Positions 51,201-59,619 of a DNA stretch of 64,000 bases are shown one piece after another. The stretch lies in the NCBI RefSeq assembly GCF_011090165.1, contig NZ_JAADJT010000011.1, forward strand, positions 186,001-250,000. Direction: 5' to 3'. How positions within the stretch are numbered: the first letter of the stretch is position 1; each line of letters opens with the position of its first letter. A program made the translations under genes and the position numbers. The notes under the pieces are model-generated. The model ran no database searches and was not told the origin of the DNA. It was given only the letters and a program-made list of their open reading frames with translations. This DNA comes from Duganella aceris (GTDB lineage: Bacteria > Pseudomonadota > Gammaproteobacteria > Burkholderiales > Burkholderiaceae_D).

Positions 51201-53266
51201 TCGTCTCGGCCTACCAGAAGGCGCGCGCGCTGCGCATGATCGAACAGGCGCGCCTCAACGCCGAAGCGGCCACGCGCGCCAAGAGCGAATTCCTCGCCAA
51301 CATCAGCCACGAAATCCGCACCCCGATGAACGCCATCCTCGGCTTCGCCGGTCTGGGCACACACCTCGACCTGCCGTCGCAGCCGCTGGACTACTTCCGC
51401 AAGATCGGCCGCGCCGGACAAAGCCTGCTGGAGATCATCAACGACGTGCTGGACTTCTCCAAGATCGAATCGGGCAAGCTGGAGCTGGAGGCGCTGCCGT
51501 TCGACCTGCCGGACACCCTGAACCAGATCGCCGACCTGTTCGCGTGGCGCGCCGCCGAACGCGGGCTGGAACTGGTGATCTGGGCCGCGCCGGACGTGCC
51601 GACCAACCTGCTGGGCGACCCGCTGCGCCTGAGCCAGATCCTGGTCAACCTGGTCGGCAACGCGCTCAAGTTCACCGCGCGCGGCCACATCGAACTGCGC
51701 GTCGAGCGCGACCCGGGCGGCGACGGCGCCACCGACATCGGCAACGGCGCGCTGGCGCTGCGCTTCACGGTCGAGGACAGCGGCTTGGGGATCAGCCAGG
51801 AGCAGCAGGCACGCCTGTTCCAGGCCTTCGCCCAGGCCGACGCCAGCACCACCCGCCTGTACGGCGGCACCGGGCTGGGGCTGGCGATCTCGCAGCAGCT
51901 GGTGCGCAAGATGGGCGGCGTGATCAAGGTCGACAGCGAACCGGGCGTCGGCAGCAGCTTCAGTTTCACCGCGCAGCTACTGCCGGCGGCCGACCAGACC
52001 ACGCGCCTGCAGCCGGTGCCGGAATCGGTGCAGGACAAGCGGGTGCTGGTGGTGGACGACAGCGAAGCGGTGCGCCACATGCTCAAGATCCAGCTGACGG
52101 CGCTGGGCGTCAAGGCACGCGCGGTGGCCTCCGGCGCGGCGGCGGTGGCGGCGCTGCAACTGGAGCACTACGACGTGATGCTGATCGACGCCGACATGCC
52201 GGACCTGGACGGCATCGACACGCTGCACCGCATCGCCGAAGAGCCGGAGCTGGCGGCGGTGCCGGCGGTGCTGATGGTGACCGCCTACGCGCGCGAGCAC
52301 AACAAGGAAACCATGGAGCAGATCCGCATCATGCCCCATCTGGACAAGCCGGCCAATCCGCACCTGCTGCGCAGCGCGATCATGACCGCGCTGGGGCTGG
52401 ACGCCGGCCAGCCCGCCGTCAAGAGCAAGGCGCCGCCATCGTTGGCGGTGCAGCGCATCCGCGGCGCGCTGGTGCTGGTGGTGGACGACAACTCGATCAA
52501 CCAGCAGGTGGCCAGCGAAATCCTGCAGCGCGCCGGCGTGCGCAGCGACATCGCCGCCAGCGGCGAGGAAGCGGCGCGCATGATCGACGCCGTCAGTTAT
52601 GACGCGGTGCTGATGGACATCCAGATGCCGGACATGGACGGCTACCAGGCGACGGCGCTGATCCGCGCCGACGGGCGCCACGCCGCGCTGCCGATCATCG
52701 CCATGACCGCGCACGCGGTGGCCGGCTATCGCGAGCGCTGCCTGGCGATGGACATGAACGACTACGTCACCAAGCCGATCGACCCGGACACGCTGTACGC
52801 CGTGCTGGCGACCTGGGTGCAGCCCGACATCGGCCGCGCGGCGGCGGCGATGGCCGAGGCGGAAGCGCCGCGCCCGGCGGCCGTCTTCGCCCCCCATCCC
52901 GGCATCGACGTCGCCGCCGCGCTGGAGCGGCTGGGCGGCCACGGCGCGCTGCTGACGCAGCTACTCAAATTGTTCGCCAGGGACTTCGAACACAGCATGC
53001 AACAGATCCAGGACGCCATCGAGGCCGGCGAATTCCCCAAAGCGGCCGACCTGGTGCACAAGATACGCGGCGCCGCCGGCAACCTCTCCGCGACCGAGCT
53101 GTTCAACAGCGCCACAGCCCTGGAAGCCGGCCTGCGCGCGCAGCAAGACGCCCTGCCCGACACGCTGCGCGAATTCGTCGAAACGTTCGGCACCGTGATG
53201 AGAAGTGCCCGCGAAACTCCGGGGTCAGAGCCAAAAACTGGACACGAGCTCATGTCCAGTTTTTAG
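48227..53266 (+). CDS. propeller-sensor hybrid histidine kinase with two receivers and HPt
   Basis: The 1679-residue protein has a signal peptide, a periplasmic Reg_prop propeller (to about residue 690; repeated WVGT/WIGT blades), a Y_Y_Y domain (FEVELAALDYSAPQRNRYAY), one transmembrane helix (about 808-828) and a GAF-like region (about 850-1000). HisKA (His about 1026 in NISHEIRTPMNAILG), HATPase_c (GGTGLGLAISQQL), receiver 1 (Asp about 1321 in MLIDADMPDLDG), receiver 2 (Asp about 1462 in VLMDIQMPDMDGYQAT) and HPt (His about 1610 in DLVHKIRGAAGN) follow. TTG at 48227 is 11 bases after AGGAG; GTG at 48215 and ATG at 48263 are alternatives. The last 17 or so codons lie in the 66-bp palindrome, which supplies the TAG. 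It shares its propeller plan with the GGDEF protein at 27564. Confidence 0.92.
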   Translation: MNAHVLTRHLRAMAARWLARAAFAMAMLAAAGAAHAGPDRWDRLATPLFEHLGLNEGLPNAVAMALAQDGDGYIWVGTQSGLARWDGYHVRSFQHDAADAGSLPGDFIQALHVDKRGHLWVGTTASGLAMYDKSTERFVRPNDELSRGQVNAIASDAKGNLWIGTPTGLRYYDVVQGSLRRYTHEDTPGLPDNQIRALLTDRAGNLWIGSGSGLSRMKPGGTILTIPIAAESNSTHHDAVLSIGENHQGQIAFGTLKSGFGVVNAQADSGRIVVPKDIKGLQSNMVLAVTESVSGVWWLSTYGGGVIEYEPNTGRATRILHQPAVPFSLSNDRTAALLRGRSGIVWVATERGVDIYNPHSAGIDAVFGAEGAQEASVTALMTDSRGDVWIALADQGVDIVRLDGARRAALRPDPTRPERALPSRVVLSLAEAEPGEAWIGTQLGLYHTSAHGSMVQRVDLPDTNPYPRIGTILRHKGKLWLGTFDGLLEYDPAANTLRRYAQGPAETGGLSDNRIHTVQADADGALWIGTRDGLNRLDPDSGKVEQIRANPGKADALSEAVISSLAIDRRSRLWVGTYGGGICVMTGRDALGQPVFERIGTRAGLETGTIMALQADPVGRIWAATLDSIAVIDSSTLRVRALTRADGLAFRTFFINASTVTMERDLLFGASSGMAVVYPGRLNDWSYRPPLVISSVRLDQRPLAPAQLAGADGPTLTLQPQDQGFEVELAALDYSAPQRNRYAYLLEGFDKGWIDADASRRIAAYSRLPPGSYRLRMRGSNRDGLWNAEELTLRVEVLPAWHQTWWARLGYFLVTCVLAWALVRWRVRHLHHKGEALQALVYSRTQHLEKLNAIVKSINEQLDFDALLHTILHESTVIKGIDSALALVREPGATTLSLRAAWGRIDATATDSYRIDQRQAELRYAPPDCMIAPDIFEVHHQDSLPGDVCALLSVRVVLDGQVEGYLIFENYQYRAAFSDSDLDLLKALKEPFVSAYQKARALRMIEQARLNAEAATRAKSEFLANISHEIRTPMNAILGFAGLGTHLDLPSQPLDYFRKIGRAGQSLLEIINDVLDFSKIESGKLELEALPFDLPDTLNQIADLFAWRAAERGLELVIWAAPDVPTNLLGDPLRLSQILVNLVGNALKFTARGHIELRVERDPGGDGATDIGNGALALRFTVEDSGLGISQEQQARLFQAFAQADASTTRLYGGTGLGLAISQQLVRKMGGVIKVDSEPGVGSSFSFTAQLLPAADQTTRLQPVPESVQDKRVLVVDDSEAVRHMLKIQLTALGVKARAVASGAAAVAALQLEHYDVMLIDADMPDLDGIDTLHRIAEEPELAAVPAVLMVTAYAREHNKETMEQIRIMPHLDKPANPHLLRSAIMTALGLDAGQPAVKSKAPPSLAVQRIRGALVLVVDDNSINQQVASEILQRAGVRSDIAASGEEAARMIDAVSYDAVLMDIQMPDMDGYQATALIRADGRHAALPIIAMTAHAVAGYRERCLAMDMNDYVTKPIDPDTLYAVLATWVQPDIGRAAAAMAEAEAPRPAAVFAPHPGIDVAAALERLGGHGALLTQLLKLFARDFEHSMQQIQDAIEAGEFPKAADLVHKIRGAAGNLSATELFNSATALEAGLRAQQDALPDTLREFVETFGTVMRSARETPGSEPKTGHELMSSF

Positions 53267-53281
53267 CTCTGACCCCGGAGT
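53216..53281. repeat. 66-bp near-perfect palindrome with GGGGTCAG ends
   Basis: Two arms (53216-53248 and 53249-53281) are inverted copies with two mismatched pairs. The left arm carries CCGGGGTCAGAG and the right arm CTCTGACCCCGG. It holds the stop of the forward kinase (TAG, 53264-53266) and of the reverse RNA-ligase gene (TAA, complement 53263-53265). The ends match the palindrome at 62107. No transposase gene is adjacent. A REP/REPIN-like or MITE-like element acting as a two-way hairpin is likely. Confidence 0.85.
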
Positions 53282-53859
53282 GGCCATCGGCCCAGCGCAG
53301 TATAGGGCTGGCCTTGGCCGAGGCGGCTGTGCAGCAGCAACAGTTCGCGCACCCTCCATTCGACCGGCGCCACCGGTTGTGGCAGCGCGGTGATGTCGTC
53401 GTAGAGCAGCGTGATGTGCGGCGTGTAGCTGGCGGGAATCGGCGGCAGTCCGGCTTTCGGCATCGCGCTGGCCAGCGCCCGGTGCAGCGCGGCGATGCCA
53501 ATCACACCGTCGTCGCCGGTCAGCACCAACGGACGGTTGTTGCGACGTGTGACGAAGGATTGCGCCGTGTCGAAACAGGCCACGAACGTCGCCATGGCCT
53601 TCGCCGCCGCTTCGGCCGCGCGCTTCGCGCTCGCCACTTTCGCATGCGGCATGCCGGCAAAGTCACCCAGGTGGTGTAAGGTGACGTGCAATTTGGTGTC
53701 GGCTGTCGGCCGGCCGCGCATGCCGTGTTGCGTCTTCAATCTCGCCGTCAGCGCGACGATGTCGGCGATGGCGTCAGCGTCCGGCATGATCGCGAAAAAA
53801 ATGCGATCGGTCGCCATCGGCGGCGGTTCAAGCGCATCGAACAGTCCTTGTCGGCTCAT
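53263..53859 (-). CDS. 2'-5' RNA ligase / cyclic phosphodiesterase family protein
   Basis: The 198-residue protein has the two HxTx motifs of the 2H phosphoesterase superfamily: HVTLHHLGDF (about residue 58) and HITLLYDD (about 150). The N-terminal DRIFFAIMPDADAIADIVAL is the usual start of the ThpR-like branch, which opens 2',3'-cyclic phosphates on RNA or related nucleotides. The ATG overlaps the response-regulator stop as TGATG (53857-53861), so it is the last gene of the cyo, SURF1, RegBA set. The last five codons (LRGQS) come from the palindrome. A role in redox signalling is not supported beyond position. Confidence 0.82.
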   Translation of the reverse strand: MSRQGLFDALEPPPMATDRIFFAIMPDADAIADIVALTARLKTQHGMRGRPTADTKLHVTLHHLGDFAGMPHAKVASAKRAAEAAAKAMATFVACFDTAQSFVTRRNNRPLVLTGDDGVIGIAALHRALASAMPKAGLPPIPASYTPHITLLYDDITALPQPVAPVEWRVRELLLLHSRLGQGQPYTALGRWPLRGQS

Positions 53860-54401
53860 CACTTTACCCGCTGCTTCTCCAGCTTGCGCGCCAGCGTGCG
53901 GCGGTGCATGCCGAGCCGCCGCGCGGCTTCGGAGATGTTGAAGTCCGTCTCCGCCAACACCGCGTGGATATGCTCCCATTCCAGCGTCTTGATCGAGGTA
54001 GCGCGGTTGGTCACGTCCACCTCGGCCGCGCCGGCGACGTGCTCGAAGGCGGCTTCGATGTCGTCGGTGTTGGACGGCTTGGCCAGGTATTGGCAGGCGC
54101 CCAGTTTGATCGCTTCCACCGCCGTGTTGATGCTGGCGAAGCCGGTCAGCACCACGATCAGCATCGATTGGTCGTGCTGGTGCAGCATCTGCACACAGGC
54201 CAATCCGGACGAGTTGCCCTTCAATTTCAGGTCCACCACGGCATAGCCCGGCGCGTGTTCTACCAGCAGCGCGCTGACTTCGTCGACGTTTTCCGCCAGC
54301 AGCACCTTGTAGCCGCGCCGTTCGAAGGAGCGCCCCAGGGTGCGGGCGAACGCCGCGTCGTCCTCGACCAGCAGCAATACCCGTTCTTCGTCTATTGTCA
54401 T
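53859..54401 (-). CDS. RegA/PrrA/RoxR-type response regulator
   Basis: The 180-residue protein has a receiver domain (residues 7-120; acidic residues in LLLVEDDAAFARTLGR, phospho-acceptor Asp in YAVVDLKLKGNSSGL, Thr in VVLTGFAS, Lys in YLAKPSN). A short C-terminal Fis-type helix-turn-helix follows (about 140-178; NISEAARRLGMHRRTLARKL). Receiver plus a tiny Fis domain with the HRRTL recognition helix is diagnostic of the RegA/ActR/PrrA/RoxR family, which controls respiration genes by redox state. It overlaps the kinase start by four bases and is followed by the RNA-ligase gene. The bo3 genes upstream are the likely targets. Confidence 0.93.
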   Translation of the reverse strand: MTIDEERVLLLVEDDAAFARTLGRSFERRGYKVLLAENVDEVSALLVEHAPGYAVVDLKLKGNSSGLACVQMLHQHDQSMLIVVLTGFASINTAVEAIKLGACQYLAKPSNTDDIEAAFEHVAGAAEVDVTNRATSIKTLEWEHIHAVLAETDFNISEAARRLGMHRRTLARKLEKQRVK

Positions 54402-55768
54402 GTCGCTTGTAGTTCCGGTTTGATTTCAATGGCGGACAGCGGCAGCGTCAGGCGCACCACCGCCCCGCCCTGCGCCAGGTTGCTGGCGCTGACCGCGCCG
54501 CCCAGCGTGCGGGCGACGTTCACCACCAGGAACAGCCCGAGACCGCCGCCCGGCCGCCCCTTGCTGGAGTTGTACGGTTTGCCGAACTGCGCCAGCATCT
54601 CTTCGGCGAAGCCCGGGCCGGCGTCGGTCACCTGCAGCACCAGTTCGCCCGCTTCGACGCTGGCTTCCATGCGCGACCATTGCGGCGACGCTTCCAGCGC
54701 ATTATCCAGCACATTGCAGATCATTTGCTTCAAGGTCGAATCGGATACCACCGGCAAATCCGGCGCGATGCGGTTGTCGAATTCGAAACGCACCACCGGC
54801 CGGCCGATGCGCCATTCCGCCACCACTTCGGCCAGGAAGGTGTTGATGGTGGTGGCGGCCGACGATTCGCCGCGCGTCTCGCCGGCCGACAGCAGGATGC
54901 CGCTGACGATGGATTTGCAGCGCTTCAGCTGGGTTTGCATTTCGGCGATCTCCTCCAGCAGCACCGGGTTGCCTTTGAATTCGGGCATGTGCTTCCAGTC
55001 GCCGAGGATCACCGCCAGTGTCGCCAGCGGCGTGCCCAGTTCGTGCGCGGCGCCGGACGCCAACAGTCCCATGCGGACGATGTGTTCCTCTTCGGCCGCG
55101 CGCTGGCGCAGCGTGGCGATCTTGGCGGCGCTGTCGCGCACGTTGTCGGTGATGCGGCTGACGAACACCACCAGCAGCGCGGCGTCGAGGATGAAGCACA
55201 GCAGCGTGCCCTGCACGTACAGGCTGAAGATGCCCAGCGAGTGGTCCAGCGGCAGCGTCAGCGGTTCGGAGAACAGCGCCAGCCCGGCGATGCAGGCGCC
55301 GGTGACGATGACGATGGTCCAGGTCGACCAGCGCTCCAGCAGCACCGCGCCGAGGATCACGTGCAGCAGGTACAGGAACACGAAGGGATTGGTGGCGCCG
55401 CCGCTGAGGTAGAGCTGCGCGGTCAGGCTGGCCACGTCCACCGTCAACGCCAGCAGCAGCTCGCTGTTGGAGACGAACTGGTTTTCCTGCCAGCGCAAGG
55501 TACTGGCGATGTTGAAGGCGATCAGGCAGGCCAGCACGTTGAGCATGGCCGGCATCGGCAGTTCGACTCCGAGCGCCACCGAGGCGCCGGCGATGGTGGT
55601 GATCTGTCCGATCACGGCGATCCAGCGCAGCTGGATCAGCTGCTGCATGTTCTTGTGGCCGGCGGCGTGGGTGATGGTGTTGGCGGAGGCGTTCACCGCC
55701 GCCAGCGGTTCGACCACCGGCATGCCGGGGCGGCCGCGATCGTAGGGGTTCTCGTTTTTCCTCGCCAT
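54398..55768 (-). CDS. RegB/PrrB/RoxS-type redox sensor histidine kinase
   Basis: The 456-residue kinase has six membrane helices (about residues 45-200). Between helices 3 and 4 it has the quinone-binding motif YLSGGATNPFVFLYL (GGxxNPF), a hallmark of RegB-type sensors. The phospho-acceptor His is in the family motif LLASGAAHELGTPLATLA. The ATPase core has LDNALEASPQW, VTDAGPGF and GGLGLFLVVN. The ATG at 55768 is preceded by a purine-rich AAGGCAAGAAAG; the frame upstream is not conserved in character. It lies 22 bases after SURF1 and overlaps its regulator by four bases, so it senses quinone or respiratory redox state beside the oxidase it probably controls. Confidence 0.93.
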   Translation of the reverse strand: MARKNENPYDRGRPGMPVVEPLAAVNASANTITHAAGHKNMQQLIQLRWIAVIGQITTIAGASVALGVELPMPAMLNVLACLIAFNIASTLRWQENQFVSNSELLLALTVDVASLTAQLYLSGGATNPFVFLYLLHVILGAVLLERWSTWTIVIVTGACIAGLALFSEPLTLPLDHSLGIFSLYVQGTLLCFILDAALLVVFVSRITDNVRDSAAKIATLRQRAAEEEHIVRMGLLASGAAHELGTPLATLAVILGDWKHMPEFKGNPVLLEEIAEMQTQLKRCKSIVSGILLSAGETRGESSAATTINTFLAEVVAEWRIGRPVVRFEFDNRIAPDLPVVSDSTLKQMICNVLDNALEASPQWSRMEASVEAGELVLQVTDAGPGFAEEMLAQFGKPYNSSKGRPGGGLGLFLVVNVARTLGGAVSASNLAQGGAVVRLTLPLSAIEIKPELQAT

Positions 55769-55790
55769 TATTGCTTTCTTGCCTTCCAAG

Positions 55791-56588
55791 TCAGTGCGGC
55801 CGCCCTTTGCGCGCATCGCGGACGACCCAGGCCGTCGCGCCGGCCACCATCAGCGCCAGTGCGTACCAGGTGACAGCATAAACCAAATGGTTGTTGACGA
55901 AGGAAACCGTCGTCAGACCGCCGACCGGCTGCGCGTCGGCCACCGGACCGGAGGCCAGCGCCGAGGGTGCGTCGGCATCGACGAAGTACGGCGCCACCGG
56001 CGGCAGGCCGCGCGCCTTGGCGATGGCCTGCACGTCGCGGGTGTACCAGTAGTTGCGCTCCGGTTCGTTGGCGCGCAGGCGTCCGGTGACTTCGCTCAGC
56101 CGCAGCAGGCCGACCACCTCGGTCTCGGCGGTCCCGGCGACGCGCGCGGCGCTGCAGGCGTCGGACGCCGCCGCAGCGGGAGCCGCCTGCGGCGACCAGC
56201 CGCCGCTGCCGGCCGGGATGAAGCCGCGATTGACCAGCACAATCCCGTCCGCCGTGCACAGCGGCGTCATGACCCAATAGCCGACGCCGCGATCCAGCGA
56301 GGCCAGCACCTGCGTCGAGGACGCGTTCAGGTAGACGCCGCGCAAGCGCAGCGGACGGTAGTCGTCGTCCTCGGCGTTCAGATGCGGCCACTGGGTGGCC
56401 TGCGGCGCCGCCGCCGGCGCGCCGTGCACGCGCTGGCCGACCCGCTCGATCAGGTCCAGCTTCCATTGCAGACGATAGATTTGCCAGGTTCCCAAAGCAA
56501 AAAACCCTGCGAACATCACTCCGGCCGCTAGGGCCAGAATGACGCGCAGGGCGCGGGAACGTTGGCGCGGTGAGGCGCCGGCCGTCAT
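55791..56588 (-). CDS. SURF1-family cytochrome oxidase assembly protein
   Basis: The 265-residue inner-membrane protein has one helix at the N-terminus (about residues 15-35; VMFAGFFALGTWQIYRLQWK) and one at the C-terminus (about 230-250; YAVTWYALALMVAGATAWVV). The SURF1 landmarks GTWQ-RLQWK, RPLRLRGVYLNASS and VLVNRGFIPAG are present, as are ERNYWYTRDVQAIA and FVNNHLVYAVTW near the end. It helps insert haem into haem-copper oxidases. Its ATG overlaps the cyoD stop as ATGA, placing it in the cyo operon. Length is normal (about 250-270). Confidence 0.92.
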   Translation of the reverse strand: MTAGASPRQRSRALRVILALAAGVMFAGFFALGTWQIYRLQWKLDLIERVGQRVHGAPAAAPQATQWPHLNAEDDDYRPLRLRGVYLNASSTQVLASLDRGVGYWVMTPLCTADGIVLVNRGFIPAGSGGWSPQAAPAAAASDACSAARVAGTAETEVVGLLRLSEVTGRLRANEPERNYWYTRDVQAIAKARGLPPVAPYFVDADAPSALASGPVADAQPVGGLTTVSFVNNHLVYAVTWYALALMVAGATAWVVRDARKGRPH

Positions 56589-56998
56589 CGCATGTCTTGC
56601 ATGTTGTGCACGTCCGTGCCCATGGACGGCATCATGTTGGCGTTCATGTGGTACATGACCCAGATCGAACCGGCCAGCACGATCACCAGCAGCACCAGCG
56701 TGAACATCGTCGCCAGCAGCGACCAGCCGCCTTCGGCCTTGCCGTTCATGTGCAGGAAGTAGACCATATGCACCACCACCTGCACCGCGGCGAAACCGAG
56801 GATGACGGCGGCCGTGGTGCTGGATTTGTCGAACACCTTGGCCATCACCAGCCAGAACGGGATCGCGGTCAGGATCACCGACAGCACGAAGCCGATCGCG
56901 TAATCCTTCAGGCTGCCGTGGTGGCCTTCATCTTCGTGGCCGTGGCCGTGATCGCCGTGGTGGTCGTCGTGGCCGGAGTGATTATGTGGTGCGCTCAT
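56585..56998 (-). CDS. cyoD: cytochrome o ubiquinol oxidase subunit IV
   Basis: The 137-residue subunit has three transmembrane helices (about residues 32-50, 58-77 and 90-115; YAIGFVLSVILTAIPFWLVM, AAVILGFAAVQVVVHMVYFL). The pattern HMVYFLHMNGKAEGGWSLLA is the family core. The N-terminus before the first helix carries ten histidines in the first 27 residues, unlike the E. coli protein. The ATG at 56998 overlaps the cyoC stop as ATGA. It is needed for assembly and stability of the bo3 complex. Confidence 0.93.
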   Translation of the reverse strand: MSAPHNHSGHDDHHGDHGHGHEDEGHHGSLKDYAIGFVLSVILTAIPFWLVMAKVFDKSSTTAAVILGFAAVQVVVHMVYFLHMNGKAEGGWSLLATMFTLVLLVIVLAGSIWVMYHMNANMMPSMGTDVHNMQDMR

Positions 56999-57624
56999 GG
57001 CAGGACTCCCATCAGGTAAACAAAGGTAAACACGCCGATCCAGATCACGTCCAGGAAGTGCCAGAACATCGACAGGCACATCAGGCGGCGTTTGTTTTCA
57101 ACGGTCAGGCCGTGCTTGCCGACCTGGAACATCAAGGTCACCAGCCAGATCGAACCGAAGGTCACGTGCAGACCGTGGGTGCCGACCAGCGCGAAGAACG
57201 AGGTCAGGAACGCGCTGCGTTGCGGACCGGCGCCTTCATGGATCAGGTGCAGGAATTCCTGGATCTCCAGCGTCAGGAACGCCAGGCCGAACAGGCCGGT
57301 GATGCCGAGCCAGATGATGGTGGCTTTGACGTTCTTGCGCTGCGACGCGATCATCGCGAAGCCGTAGGTGATCGACGACAGCAGAAGGAACGCGGTGTTC
57401 AGCGCGATCGTCGGCAGGTCGAACAGCTCGGCGCCGGACGGACCGCCGGCGTAGCTGCGACCCAGCACAGCATACGCCGCGAACAGGCCGGCGAACAGCA
57501 GGCAGTCGCTCATCAGGTAGAGCCAGAAGCCCAGCAGCGTGCCGTTCTCCGGGTGGTGGTCGCGCACGTAGTAGCGTGCGCTTGGGTCGGCGCTCACGGC
57601 GCCGTTAGCGATAGTTTCAGACAT
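56995..57624 (-). CDS. cyoC: cytochrome o ubiquinol oxidase subunit III
   Basis: The 209-residue subunit III has five transmembrane helices in the order seen in CyoC. Family features are LGFWLYLMSDCLLFAGLFAA (first helix), LEIQEFLHLIHEGAGPQRSA, GTHGLHVTFGSIWL and the final WHFLDVIWIGVFTFVYLMG. It belongs to the bo3 quinol oxidase core. It overlaps cyoB by eight bases at its start and cyoD by four bases at its end, so the genes are translated as a linked set. Its length matches E. coli CyoC (204). Confidence 0.96.
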   Translation of the reverse strand: MSETIANGAVSADPSARYYVRDHHPENGTLLGFWLYLMSDCLLFAGLFAAYAVLGRSYAGGPSGAELFDLPTIALNTAFLLLSSITYGFAMIASQRKNVKATIIWLGITGLFGLAFLTLEIQEFLHLIHEGAGPQRSAFLTSFFALVGTHGLHVTFGSIWLVTLMFQVGKHGLTVENKRRLMCLSMFWHFLDVIWIGVFTFVYLMGVLP

Positions 57625-59617
57625 GGCGTTCCAGCAAACGAGTGTGGGCTTCTTCGGTACGGACTACTTCTTCCGCAGGGATATAGAAGTCGCGCTTGTA
57701 GTTAAAGGTGTGCGTGATGATCGCGGCCATCATGGCGATGAAGGCGGCGGCAGCCGGCAACCACATCTGCCAGACCATGGCGAAGCCCAGCACCGCGGAC
57801 AAGGCCGAGATGATGAAGCCGGCCGAGGTGTTCTTCGGCATGTGGATCGCGACGAAGCCGCTGGTCGGACGCTTGTAGTTGTTGGCCTTCATGTCGGCCC
57901 AGCTGTCGCTCTCGTGCACCACCGGGGTGAACGCGAAGTTGTAGTCCGGCGGTGGCGACGAGGTCGCCCACTCCAGCGTACGGCCGCCCCATGGGTCGCC
58001 GGTGACGTCGCGCAGTTTCTCGCGGTTCTTCCAGCTGACGTAGAACTGCAGCAGCGTGGCGCCGATACCGGCGGCGACGATCAGCGCGCCGATGGCGGCG
58101 ATGATGAAGTACTTCTGCAGCGACGGATCGTCGAAGTGGTTCATGCGGCGGGTGATGCCCATGAAGCCCATGATGTACAGCGGCGTGAAGGCGACCCAGA
58201 AGCCGACCAGCCAGCACCAGAACGAGACCTTGCCCCAGAATTCATCCAGCTTGAAGCCGAATGCTTTCGGGAACCAGTAGTTGAGGCCGGCGAACACGCC
58301 GAACACCACACCACCGATGATCACGTTGTGGAAGTGGGCGATCAGGAACAGCGAATTGTGCAGCACGAAGTCGGCCGGAGGAACGGCCAGCATCACGCCG
58401 GTCATGCCGCCGATGACGAAGGTCAGCATGAAGCCCACGGTCCACAGCATCGGCACGTCGAAGCGGATACGGCCCTTGTACATGGTGAACAGCCAGTTGA
58501 AGATCTTGGCGCCGGTCGGGATCGAGATGATCATCGTGGTGATGCCGAAGAACGAGTTGACGCTGGCGCCCGAACCCATGGTGAAGAAGTGGTGCAGCCA
58601 TACCAGGTAGGACAGCACGGTGATCACGACGGTCGCGTACACCATCGAGGTGTAGCCGAACAGCTTCTTGGCGCTGAAGGTCGAGACGATTTCCGAGAAC
58701 ACGCCGAACACCGGCAGCACCAGGATGTAAACCTCAGGGTGGCCCCAGATCCAGATCAGGTTGACGTACAACATCGGGTTGCCGCCGAGGTCGCTGGTGA
58801 AGAAGTTGGTGCCGACCATGCGGTCCAGCGACAGCATCGCCAGGGTCACGGTCAGGATCGGGAAGGTGGCAACGATCAGCGCGTTGGTGCACAGCGCGGT
58901 CCAGGTGAAGACCGGCATTTTCATCAGGCTCATGCCTGGAGCGCGCATCTTGACGATGGTCGCGATCAGGTTGACGCCCGACAGTGTCGTCCCCACCCCG
59001 GCCACCTGTAGCGACCAGATATAGTAATCGACCCCGACATCCGGCGACGCCGCGATGCCCGACAGCGGCGGGAACGCCAGCCAGCCGGTCTTGGCGAATT
59101 CGCCGATGAACAGCGAGGCCATCGTCAGCATCGCGCCGAAGGTGGTCATCCAGAACGAGAAGTTGTTCAGGAAAGGGAACGACACGTCGCGCGCGCCGAT
59201 CTGCAGCGGCACCACGTAGTTCATCAGGCCGGTCACGAACGGCATCGCCACGAAGAAAATCATGATCGTGCCGTGGGCGGTGAACACCTGGTCGTAGTGG
59301 TGCGGCGGCAGGAAGCCGGCGCTGTCGCCGAAGGCCATCGCCTGCTGGGCGCGCATCATCAGCGCATCGGCGAAGCCGCGCAACAGCATGATCAGGCCGA
59401 GCACCATGTACATGATGCCGATCTTCTTGTGGTCGATGGAGGTGATCCAGTCGCGCCACAGCGGGCCCCACAGGCGGAATTTGGTCATCGCGGCCAGGAA
59501 CGCGAGGCCGCCGACCGCCACCATGGCGAAGGTGGCGACCAGGATGGGCTCGTGGTACGGAATTGCTTCCAGCGACAGCCGCCCAAAGATCAGTTTGGTC
59601 AGGTTGATATCAGACAT
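57617..59617 (-). CDS. cyoB: cytochrome o ubiquinol oxidase subunit I
   Basis: The 666-residue catalytic subunit has about 15 helices. Haem and copper ligands are visible: low-spin haem His in QVFTAHGTIMIFF, CuB His plus cross-linked Tyr in WGHPEVYILVLP, the His pair in VWLHHFFTMG, and haem His in IAHFHNVIIGG. It takes electrons from ubiquinol and reduces O2 while pumping protons. The ATG at 59617 (MSDINLTKLIFG) was chosen; the ATG at 59623 overlaps the cyoA stop and adds MT. Length matches E. coli CyoB (663). It is followed by cyoC, with an eight-base overlap. Confidence 0.97.
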   Translation of the reverse strand: MSDINLTKLIFGRLSLEAIPYHEPILVATFAMVAVGGLAFLAAMTKFRLWGPLWRDWITSIDHKKIGIMYMVLGLIMLLRGFADALMMRAQQAMAFGDSAGFLPPHHYDQVFTAHGTIMIFFVAMPFVTGLMNYVVPLQIGARDVSFPFLNNFSFWMTTFGAMLTMASLFIGEFAKTGWLAFPPLSGIAASPDVGVDYYIWSLQVAGVGTTLSGVNLIATIVKMRAPGMSLMKMPVFTWTALCTNALIVATFPILTVTLAMLSLDRMVGTNFFTSDLGGNPMLYVNLIWIWGHPEVYILVLPVFGVFSEIVSTFSAKKLFGYTSMVYATVVITVLSYLVWLHHFFTMGSGASVNSFFGITTMIISIPTGAKIFNWLFTMYKGRIRFDVPMLWTVGFMLTFVIGGMTGVMLAVPPADFVLHNSLFLIAHFHNVIIGGVVFGVFAGLNYWFPKAFGFKLDEFWGKVSFWCWLVGFWVAFTPLYIMGFMGITRRMNHFDDPSLQKYFIIAAIGALIVAAGIGATLLQFYVSWKNREKLRDVTGDPWGGRTLEWATSSPPPDYNFAFTPVVHESDSWADMKANNYKRPTSGFVAIHMPKNTSAGFIISALSAVLGFAMVWQMWLPAAAAFIAMMAAIITHTFNYKRDFYIPAEEVVRTEEAHTRLLERHV

Positions 59618-59619
59618 GG

